Source of the DNA: JACDBE01 sp051002015
GTDB taxonomy: Bacteria; Actinomycetota; Acidimicrobiia; Spongiisociales; UBA5794
Direction: 5' to 3'
Length of the DNA: 10,334 bases
Assembly: GCA_051002015.1 (NCBI GenBank)
Contig: JBPCMS010000033.1
Coordinates: 1-10,334, forward strand
The translations under genes and the position numbers were made by a program. Within the stretch, counting starts at the first letter, position 1. The number at the start of each line of letters is the position of its first letter. The notes beneath the pieces were generated by a model that saw only the letters and a program-made list of their open reading frames with translations, did no database searches and had not been told where the DNA came from. This document shows positions 5,170 to 10,334 of the stretch, piece after piece.

Positions 5170-6215
5170 CCCGATCCGCCGAGCACGGCGGGGAGCACGG
5201 TGCGGAGCCGCTTGGCGATGGCCCGCCCCACCGCGGTGTCGTTGATGTCGACCGACATCGAACCGTCGCCGGCGGGGAGATCCTGAACCGCCTGGAGCCT
5301 GGCTCTGGTGGCGTCGTCGAGCAGGATGTCGCCGCCGCCCCCGCCCCCGGCCTCGACCAGCAGCGGCTGGAGCCAGCGGTCCCCGAGGGTGATCAGCCGC
5401 GCCCCGTAGTCGAGCAGTGCCCTGCTGTCGTCGAAATGGGCCTCGCTCCCCATCACCACCCCGACCAGTGTCCGGGAGGGGGTGTCCAGGGCGGAGACCA
5501 GCACCAATCCCGCCTGGCCGGTGTACCCGGTCTTGATCCCGGCGATGCCGGGGTACTCCCCGAGGAGGTGGTTGGTGTTGCGCACGGTGCGGGCGGCGCC
5601 GTTGGGGCTCGGTTTGAACACCACCAGCCTGGTCCTGACCATGGTGGCCAGCACCGGGTCCTCGAGCAGCTCCCTGGCCATCACCGCCAGGTCGTAGGCG
5701 GAGGAGTAGTGGCCGGGGGCGTCGAGCCCGTGGGGGTTGACGAACCCGCTGTGGACCAGCCCCAGCTCGGCCGCCTTGGCGTTCATCAGATCGGCGAAGC
5801 CGCTGACCGAGCCGCCGGCCTCCTCGGCCAGGGCGACGGCGGCGTCGTTGGCGGAGCGGATCAGCAGGGCGTAGAGCAGATCGCGCACCGTCCACCGCTC
5901 CCCCGCCACCAGACCGACCTCGGACTCGCCGGCGGCCGCCGCGGTGTCCGAGATGCGGATGCTGGTGTCGAGGTCGAGGTGGTCGCGCGCCACCAGCGCG
6001 GTCATGATCTTGGTCACCGACGCCATGGCCCGCTCGTCGGCGATGGCGGCGCCGTCGAGCACCACGTCCGAGGTGGCGTCGTACAGGATCCAGCTACCGG
6101 CGGTCAGCTCGGGTGCCTCCGGATGCCCGGCAGGCACCGGGAGCGGCGGCGGGGGCACGATCAGCCCGAACGAGAGGGAGAGGGCGGCCATGGCCGCCGA
6201 CAGGCGGGGTTTCAT
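5166..6215 (-). CDS. D-alanyl-D-alanine carboxypeptidase (peptidase S11)
   Basis: A 349-residue low-molecular-weight penicillin-binding protein that removes the terminal D-Ala of peptidoglycan stem peptides. All three active-site motifs are present: Ser66-Val-Thr-Lys69, Ser121-Ala-Asn123 and Lys228-Thr-Gly230. The first ~30 residues (MKPRLSAAMAALSLSFGLIV then a proline-rich stretch) look like a signal peptide or N-terminal anchor. No C-terminal membrane helix or clear PBP5-type C-terminal domain is visible. After the catalytic domain come a polyglycine linker (EAGGGGGGD) and a short tail, so it is probably secreted or N-terminally anchored. The ATG overlaps the upstream merR stop as ATGA (6212-6215). 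An open frame extends to 6668 but is a shadow of merR. Finding it inside a garA/merR operon is unusual. Confidence 0.95.
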   Translation of the reverse strand: MKPRLSAAMAALSLSFGLIVPPPPLPVPAGHPEAPELTAGSWILYDATSDVVLDGAAIADERAMASVTKIMTALVARDHLDLDTSIRISDTAAAAGESEVGLVAGERWTVRDLLYALLIRSANDAAVALAEEAGGSVSGFADLMNAKAAELGLVHSGFVNPHGLDAPGHYSSAYDLAVMARELLEDPVLATMVRTRLVVFKPSPNGAARTVRNTNHLLGEYPGIAGIKTGYTGQAGLVLVSALDTPSRTLVGVVMGSEAHFDDSRALLDYGARLITLGDRWLQPLLVEAGGGGGGDILLDDATRARLQAVQDLPAGDGSMSVDINDTAVGRAIAKRLRTVLPAVLGGSG

Positions 6216-6928
6216 CCGTCGAGCAGCTTCCTGAGCCTGCTCTTGACCATGGACTCCTGGAGGGTGGCCCCGGCCTGGGCGCAGTCGGCGAGCACCTCGG
6301 CGGCCTTGTGCCGGTTGTCCGGGTTGCGGTGGCGAAGCAGCGGCGCCACCAGCTGGCGGATCAGGTCGACCTCGCGCTCCGCTCCGAGCCGGAGGGTGCG
6401 CAGATGGCGAGCCTCCAAGCCCTGGGTGAGGAGGCGGTGGGCGGCTCGGGCGGTGGCCACGTCCTCCTCGTCGAACACGACGGTCCGATCGGCGAGCTGT
6501 CTCGGCTCGAACACGTTCTCGGCCACCAGGTCGTGGATTTGGCGGAGCGACAGACCGCTGGCCCTGGACAGCTCGTCGTCGGTGATCAGGGTCCCGGTCA
6601 CCCGGAAGTACGCCTCGGGGGGCAGCCCGGTGTCCGGCTGGTTGGATGAATCGTCGCCGCGCTCCCACGCGGTCAGCTTGGACTTGATCACCTTGAGCGG
6701 GAGGAAGTGGTCCCGCTGCTCGCGCAGCACGTACTGGACCCTGGCCACGTCGTCGTCGCTGAACATCCGGTAGCCCGCCGGGCTACGCCTGGGGGTGATA
6801 AGACCTTGACCCTCGAGAAAGCGCACCTTCGACACGGTGAGATCGGGGAACTCGGGCTGGACGATGTTGATAAGCTCGCCGATGCTGTACGGACCGCCGT
6901 TCATGCCTTCGAAGCGGGTGGTGGTCAC
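6212..6928 (-). CDS. MerR-family regulator, Rv1828 type
   Basis: A 238-residue transcription factor. The N-terminal MerR winged helix begins near residue 14 (YSIGELINIVQPEFPDLTVSKVRFLEGQGLITPRRSPAGYRMFSDDDV) and is followed by LREQRDHFLPLKVIKSKL. A second helical domain runs from LITDDELSRASGLSLRQIHDLVAENVF through LEARHLRTLRLGAEREVDLIRQLVAPLL to LQESMVKSRLRKLLDG. This two-part layout and several blocks match M. tuberculosis Rv1828 as I recall it. No ligand-binding cysteines are evident. The GTG start overlaps the garA stop as GTGA (6925-6928), so its synthesis is tied to that of GarA. The stop overlaps the carboxypeptidase start. Its target genes are unknown; the dyads and repeats upstream of garA are candidate sites. 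Confidence 0.93.
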   Translation of the reverse strand: MTTTRFEGMNGGPYSIGELINIVQPEFPDLTVSKVRFLEGQGLITPRRSPAGYRMFSDDDVARVQYVLREQRDHFLPLKVIKSKLTAWERGDDSSNQPDTGLPPEAYFRVTGTLITDDELSRASGLSLRQIHDLVAENVFEPRQLADRTVVFDEEDVATARAAHRLLTQGLEARHLRTLRLGAEREVDLIRQLVAPLLRHRNPDNRHKAAEVLADCAQAGATLQESMVKSRLRKLLDG

Positions 6929-7356
6929 GCGTCACCCGCGATCACGACCAGGTGGAACTTGCCGATGATGACCTCGTCGCCCGCCTCGAGCTGGGTCGAG
7001 TCCCTGCGCTCCCCGTTGACGTAGGTGCCGTTGGTGGAACCGAGGTCCTCCAAGCTCAGCCCCGTCTCATCGACCATGAAGCGGGCGTGCTGGCGGGAGA
7101 CCGTCACATCACCGAGGAAGATGTCCGAATCCTCGCTACGCCCCGTGGTGGTCTCGCCATCGCCGAGCACGTACGCCAGACCGGCGCTGGGCCCTCGCTC
7201 CACCACCAGGGCGTACTGGAACTTGCCGGCGATGCGCCGATCCGAGCCCTCTTCGGCGGCGTCCCCCACCGGCTGGTACACCAGGGTCGGGTCGTGCTCG
7301 ATGAGGGGACCGTGATCGTCGGGATCGTAGGGCGAGGAAGCGGTTGGCTCGGGCAT
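6925..7356 (-). CDS. garA: GarA-type FHA-domain protein
   Basis: A 143-residue forkhead-associated protein. In mycobacteria and corynebacteria GarA (OdhI) inhibits 2-oxoglutarate dehydrogenase and steers glutamate metabolism, switched by Ser/Thr kinases. The FHA domain covers about 48-140, with the phosphothreonine-binding residues in place: Gly72-Arg73, Ser87 and His90 in TVSRQHA, and Asn109 in GSTNGTYVNGE. The N-terminal arm reads EHDPTLVYQPVG. Thr24 is the likely phospho-switch, but the usual ETTSVF double threonine is reduced to one. The ATG at 7356 has only a GGAG directly abutting it and a TACTAT hexamer 6 nt upstream, so translation is probably leaderless. An open frame runs on to a TTG at 7422, beyond the proposed promoter. 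This gene starts the chain of overlapping genes down to hpt. Confidence 0.95.
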   Translation of the reverse strand: MPEPTASSPYDPDDHGPLIEHDPTLVYQPVGDAAEEGSDRRIAGKFQYALVVERGPSAGLAYVLGDGETTTGRSEDSDIFLGDVTVSRQHARFMVDETGLSLEDLGSTNGTYVNGERRDSTQLEAGDEVIIGKFHLVVIAGDA

Positions 7357-7362
7357 TCTCCA

Positions 7363-7368
7363 ATAGTA
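7363..7368 (-). promoter_or_regulatory. -10 hexamer for a leaderless garA transcript
   Basis: The minus strand reads TACTAT followed by TGGAGA and the ATG, putting transcription start at or next to the start codon. Upstream, the arms CTCAA (7377-7381) and TTGAG (7389-7393 on the plus strand) form a 5-bp dyad around the expected spacer and -35 region. No clear -35 consensus is seen. Confidence 0.55.
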
Positions 7369-7421
7369 CCCGAACCTCAACACCCGCTTGAGACTTTGGT
7401 CGAGGGCTGCCCCAAACACCA

Positions 7422-7471
7422 AACCTTAGGTCCCTGCGTGTCACCACGACACGCGATCCGCTGAAGTTCGA
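7422..7471. repeat. 50-bp repeat, unit A
   Basis: On the plus strand it begins AACCTTAGGT and ends with GAAGTTCGA preceded by ATCCGC and one variable base. These ends match unit B (7494-7543) with no gaps, while the ~24 central bases differ. Here the centre is a perfect hairpin, GCGTGTC (7436-7442) and GACACGC (7448-7454) with a 5-nt loop. The function is unknown. Confidence 0.75.
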
Positions 7472-7489
7472 GGCCTGGTGGCCCCAGGC
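7436..7489 (-). terminator. Two adjacent hairpins downstream of gcvH
   Basis: The first stem is GCGTGTC/GACACGC (7436-7454, 7 bp, 5-nt loop). The second is GCCTGG/CCAGGC (7473-7489, 6 bp, 5-nt loop). Both lie between the gcvH stop and the garA promoter and could end the gcvH transcript. Neither is followed by a U-run, so they fit only the U-less hairpins described for GC-rich actinobacteria. Confidence 0.4.
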
Positions 7490-7493
7490 GGCG

Positions 7494-7543
7494 AACCTTA
7501 GGTTCTGCGTACCCCTGGCGAGTACCAATCCGCCGAAGTTCGA
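7494..7543. repeat. 50-bp repeat, unit B
   Basis: Same conserved ends as unit A: AACCTTAGGT at the left, and ATCCGC plus GAAGTTCGA at the right, with identical internal distances. The unit starts exactly 72 bp after unit A. The left end here is a perfect 13-bp dyad, GAACCT-T-AGGTTC (7493-7505). The centre lacks the strong hairpin of unit A. Confidence 0.75.
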
Positions 7544-7590
7544 CGGGCGGGCGACGACGTGGCGGAACCGGACCGAACCCTCCAAACCGG

Positions 7591-7974
7591 CTACGAGGAC
7601 GGCGTGTACTCCCCGTATGCGGCAGCATCCATCAGCTCGATGGGCGGCTCGCCCGCAGCCCTGATCACCAGGATCCAACCCTCGCCGTAAGGATCATGGT
7701 TGATGACCTCGGGGGCGTTGCGCAGCGCCGAGTTCACCGCCTCGACCGTCCCACCCACCGGGGCGTACACGTCGGAGACGGACTTGGTCGACTCGACCTC
7801 GCCGAACGGCTCCCCGGCGGCCAGTGTCCGACCGACATCGGGGAGAGCGACGTACACGATGTCACCCAGCGAGTCCTGGGCGAAGTCGGTGATCCCGACC
7901 CTGAACAGCCCGTCGTCCTCGGCGCGGACCCACTCGTGGTTGGCGGTGTAGCGGAGGTCGTCGGGAATCTGCAA
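7591..7974 (-). CDS. gcvH: Glycine cleavage system H protein
   Basis: A 127-residue lipoyl carrier that shuttles the aminomethyl group between the P, T and L proteins. The sequence IPDDLRYTANHEWV opens the domain, and GITDFAQDSLGDIVYVALPDVG follows. The lipoylation site is Lys64 in GEVESTKSVSDVYAPVGG, and the C-terminal NHDPYGEGWILVI is typical. The start is taken as TTG at 7974: GAGGAG lies 5 nt upstream and the resulting length and N-terminus match the family. No ATG or GTG is suitably placed. It follows the pgsA-like gene by 14 nt and is probably co-transcribed with it. gcvT lies further down the same strand. Confidence 0.95.
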   Translation of the reverse strand: MQIPDDLRYTANHEWVRAEDDGLFRVGITDFAQDSLGDIVYVALPDVGRTLAAGEPFGEVESTKSVSDVYAPVGGTVEAVNSALRNAPEVINHDPYGEGWILVIRAAGEPPIELMDAAAYGEYTPSS

Positions 7975-7988
7975 TGGGGCTCCTCTGC

Positions 7989-8594
7989 TCAGGGTCCCGA
8001 GAGTGTACCGACCGGGCCCGAATGGCGACCGGCGGCGAGCATGGTTCGGGCATCGGTGGCGTACTGGACGGCGACCACGTAGTACAGGATCAGCCCGGGG
8101 ACCGCCAGGATCACCGCCACACGCTCCAGCCAGGCGATCGGCGTCCCCACCCCGATGAACCAGAAAGTTACGGCGGCATACACCAGCAGGGTGGCCAGCT
8201 TGCCCAGCCAGCGCACCATCAGCTTGCGACCCGCCTTGGCCCCGAGGTACAGCGCCAAGCCGGCGACCACCGCCTCGCGCACCAAGAGCGCCCACACCAG
8301 CCATCCGGGGAGCACACCGGCGATGAGCCCCCCGATGACGGCGGCGACGACGGCGAGGCGGTCGGCCACAGGGTCGAGCATCTTGCCGATCTCGCTGACC
8401 TGACCCAGCCTGCGCGCCAGGTACCCGTCGACCCAGTCGGTGCTCCCGATGACGCCGAGCAGCCACCCGGCAGCGGCGGTCTCGTCTGCGCCGAGCAGCA
8501 GCCACAAGAAGAGCGGGATCAGCAGCAGCCTGACCAACGAGATGATGTTGGGGATGGTCAGGATCGCCGACGACGCCGGCTCATCCCCCGTCAC
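7989..8594 (-). CDS. CDP-alcohol phosphatidyltransferase, PgsA-like
   Basis: A 201-residue integral membrane enzyme that joins a CDP-diacylglycerol-derived phosphatidyl group to an alcohol. The full family motif DxxDGxxARx8GxxxDxxxD is present: Asp53, Asp56-Gly57, Ala60-Arg61, Gly70, Asp74 and Asp78. About five to six hydrophobic stretches are seen (for example 17-35, 84-100, 100-118, 130-150 and 158-178). It resembles PgsA/PgsA2-type proteins, so phosphatidylglycerophosphate or cardiolipin synthesis is likely, but the acceptor alcohol cannot be read from the sequence. In M. tuberculosis pgsA2 also lies a few genes upstream of gcvH. The GTG start overlaps the upstream gene's stop as GTGA (8591-8594). 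Confidence 0.9.
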   Translation of the reverse strand: MTGDEPASSAILTIPNIISLVRLLLIPLFLWLLLGADETAAAGWLLGVIGSTDWVDGYLARRLGQVSEIGKMLDPVADRLAVVAAVIGGLIAGVLPGWLVWALLVREAVVAGLALYLGAKAGRKLMVRWLGKLATLLVYAAVTFWFIGVGTPIAWLERVAVILAVPGLILYYVVAVQYATDARTMLAAGRHSGPVGTLSGP

Positions 8595-8998
8595 GTCACC
8601 ACCACGACCCGGAGCCGGAGCCGGCCGAGCTCGTCGTCACCCTGTCGGATGATGAAGGTGTAGCCCTTGGCCTCGGGGAAGCGGACATTGTAGAAGGGGC
8701 TGACCACCGGCACCAGGCTGGTGGCACCCGGAGGGAGTTGCGGCTGGTCCGGCACCCGGAGCCTGCCTCGAGCTTGGACCCCGACGTTCTTGCCGTCCTC
8801 GTCGATGATGTCGATGACGATGTCGAGGTCCTGGTTGCGCTCGTCGGGACCGACCTCGAGGATCAGGGCGACGTTGAGGTTGCGGTGGACCACCGGCACC
8901 GAGCGGGTGCGGATGGTCTCGAATCCGCCCCCCAGGATGTTGAGTTTTCCCCCCTGGACCTGGGCCGAGTCGGCGAGCATGGCCGTGGTCAGTCGCAC
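8591..8998 (-). CDS. DUF6941-like protein of unknown function
   Basis: A 135-residue soluble protein. The opening RLTTAMLADSAQVQGGKLNILGGGFETI, with the pattern LAD-A--QGGKL-ILGGG, is what I recall for the DUF6941 family, whose function is unknown. The rest looks like a beta-sandwich: VALILEVGPDERNQDLDIVIDIIDEDG, then PPGATSLVPVVSPFYNVRFPEAKGYTFII and a final strand RLRLRVVVVT. No signal peptide or membrane helix is seen. The GTG at 8998 is preferred because TACCAT lies exactly 6 nt upstream (leaderless); the ATG at 8980 is the alternative. It is the first gene of the unit leading to the pgsA-like gene and gcvH, and is divergent from the EEP gene. Confidence 0.85.
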   Translation of the reverse strand: MRLTTAMLADSAQVQGGKLNILGGGFETIRTRSVPVVHRNLNVALILEVGPDERNQDLDIVIDIIDEDGKNVGVQARGRLRVPDQPQLPPGATSLVPVVSPFYNVRFPEAKGYTFIIRQGDDELGRLRLRVVVVT

Positions 8999-9058
8999 CG
9001 GGCAATGGTAGGTCTGGGCTGCTGGCTGGCGTCGTCGGCGCCCCCATACACTGCACCG
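8999..9058. promoter_or_regulatory. Divergent promoter region between the DUF6941-like and EEP genes
   Basis: Only 60 bp separate the two start codons. On the minus strand TACCAT (9010-9005) lies 6 nt before the GTG at 8998. On the plus strand TACACT (9047-9052) lies 6 nt before the ATG at 9059. Both fit leaderless transcription. The two -10 elements are 36 bp apart, so any -35 elements must interleave and the genes may be regulated together. No clear -35 sequence is seen. Confidence 0.55.
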
Positions 9059-9733
9059 ATGCCCCCGATCCGGATCATGACGGCCAACCTGTGGGCCGAT
9101 CGCCTTGACGTCACCCGGTTCGGCGCCGTCATCGACCGGGTCGACCCCGACGTGCTCGCCGTCCAGGAGTTGCAGCCGGAAGCGGCCGCGGTGATCACCG
9201 CCCGCTTCGACCACCACGGTCTGAGCCCCCACCACGAGACCCTGGGCACCGGGATCGCCACCCGCAGACCCGCCGTCTTCGCCCCCCTTCCCAACGCCTA
9301 CCGGGACGGCTGGGAGGCGAGGCTCGACCCGGCGGACTGGCCCGGGCTGTCCGTTCCGCTGCGGGTGCTCTGCGTCCATTTCGCCAACCCGATCCGGTTC
9401 CCCTTCTGGCTCAGCCTGGCCAGACGCCGCCGCCAGCTTGGCGATCTCCTCCCCCATCTCGAGGGGGACGATGCTCTGGTGGTTGTCGGCGACCTCAACG
9501 CCTCGCCGGTGTGGCCGGTCTACCGGAGGCTGGCCGAGCGGCTCGAGGACGGTCCGTTGGCTGCGGGCACCGCCGCTCGGACGTGGCGGTTCCAGGGGTT
9601 CGGCCCGCTGCTGCTCCGCATCGATCACGGGTTCAGCCGGAGGGTGACCACGGTACGCTCGTCGACCCACCGTATCCCCGGCTCCGACCACCTGGCGCTG
9701 GTGCTCGACGTCGTGGTCGACACCGAGACCGGT

Positions 9734-10201
<468 letters not shown>

Positions 10202-10207
10202 GGGCCA

Positions 10208-10216
10208 ATTGTGCCA
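10208..10216 (-). promoter_or_regulatory. Extended -10 for a leaderless EVE-gene transcript
   Basis: The minus strand reads TGGCACAAT: a TGn extension and CACAAT (one mismatch to TANNNT), ending 6 nt before the GTG. Confidence 0.4.
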
Positions 10217-10271
10217 CGACCCCGGCGTTCCCGGGTGGTCCTCCGGTCCGAGCGGGATCCCGTCCCGGGGG

Positions 10272-10291
10272 TCAGGCGTCGAAGCGCCTGA
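10272..10291 (-). terminator. Hairpin at the end of the right-edge gene
   Basis: Perfect 7-bp arms TCAGGCG (10272-10278) and CGCCTGA (10285-10291) around TCGAAG. It overlaps the proposed stop codon and has no U-run. It could end the partial gene's transcript before the EVE promoter. Confidence 0.4.
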
Positions 10292-10334
10292 GTGAAACCG
10301 GGCCCAAGGTGGACAGTGCATGCTCGCCCAGGTC
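10272..10334 (-). CDS. C-terminal end of an unrecognised gene
   Basis: From the window edge, a frame reads 20 residues, DLGEHALSTLGPVSLRRFDA, to a TGA at 10274-10272. The composition looks protein-like and it would fill the otherwise empty right end in the same direction as its neighbours. It is too short to identify. Confidence 0.45.
   Translation of the reverse strand, partial: DLGEHALSTLGPVSLRRFDA

Noticed and set aside
4129..5286. Plus-strand open frame opposite DUF151 and hpt
   Set aside because: Shadow frame spanning two real minus-strand genes, low-complexity translation.
6216..6668. N-terminal extension of the carboxypeptidase
   Set aside because: It reads through merR in another frame as Arg/Pro-rich sequence. 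The ATG at 6215 begins a plausible signal peptide and overlaps the merR stop.
7422..7543. CRISPR array
   Set aside because: Only two units, each with conserved ends and a variable centre, no cas genes; the spacing does not fit repeat-spacer structure.
7357..7590. Glycine riboswitch near gcvH and garA
   Set aside because: The region lies downstream of gcvH, and the paired elements do not show the conserved core I know for glycine aptamers. Neither gcvH nor gcvT has room upstream for an aptamer.

Overview
This is a GC-rich, densely packed stretch of chromosome. Most protein matches and the gene order point to a high-GC actinobacterium. The combination of polyphosphate glucokinase, GarA-type FHA protein, two characteristic MerR regulators and an actinobacterial-type DnaA box supports this. 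I would guess the Acidimicrobiia or a neighbouring class, but that placement is inference. I found no transposase, integrase, CRISPR array, rRNA or tRNA, and base use looks uniform, so this appears to be core rather than accessory DNA.

Layout, right to left, because almost everything is on the minus strand. At the far right is the last 20 codons of an unrecognised gene, then an EVE-domain gene. The EVE gene runs head-on into the only plus-strand gene, an endonuclease/exonuclease/phosphatase (EEP) family protein, and the two overlap by 84 nt. Divergent from the EEP gene is a three-gene unit: a DUF6941-like protein, a CDP-alcohol phosphatidyltransferase (pgsA-like) and gcvH. A 234-nt non-coding stretch follows, with two 50-bp near-repeats and two hairpins.

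The central unit is garA - merR (Rv1828 type) - D-Ala-D-Ala carboxypeptidase - hpt-like phosphoribosyltransferase. These four are chained by 4-nt start/stop overlaps. The DUF151 nuclease-like gene (Rv1829 type) follows 12 nt later with its own candidate promoter. A 139-nt gap holds a DnaA-box pair and a MerR-style promoter. It leads into merR (Rv1830/ResR type) - PD-(D/E)XK-like gene - gcvT. Last come ppgK, an alpha/beta hydrolase and the 5' part of rnhB, which is cut by the window edge.

The order gcvH - garA - Rv1828-like - Rv1829-like - Rv1830-like matches the order I recall from Mycobacterium tuberculosis, except that the carboxypeptidase and hpt genes sit inside it. Together these genes suggest a growth-control locus linking glycine cleavage and central nitrogen/carbon flux (GarA), envelope synthesis (phosphatidyltransferase, carboxypeptidase), purine salvage and two regulators. 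A recurring feature is the likely use of leaderless transcripts: five genes have a TANNNT-like hexamer (four exact, one with a single mismatch) exactly 6 nt before the start codon.
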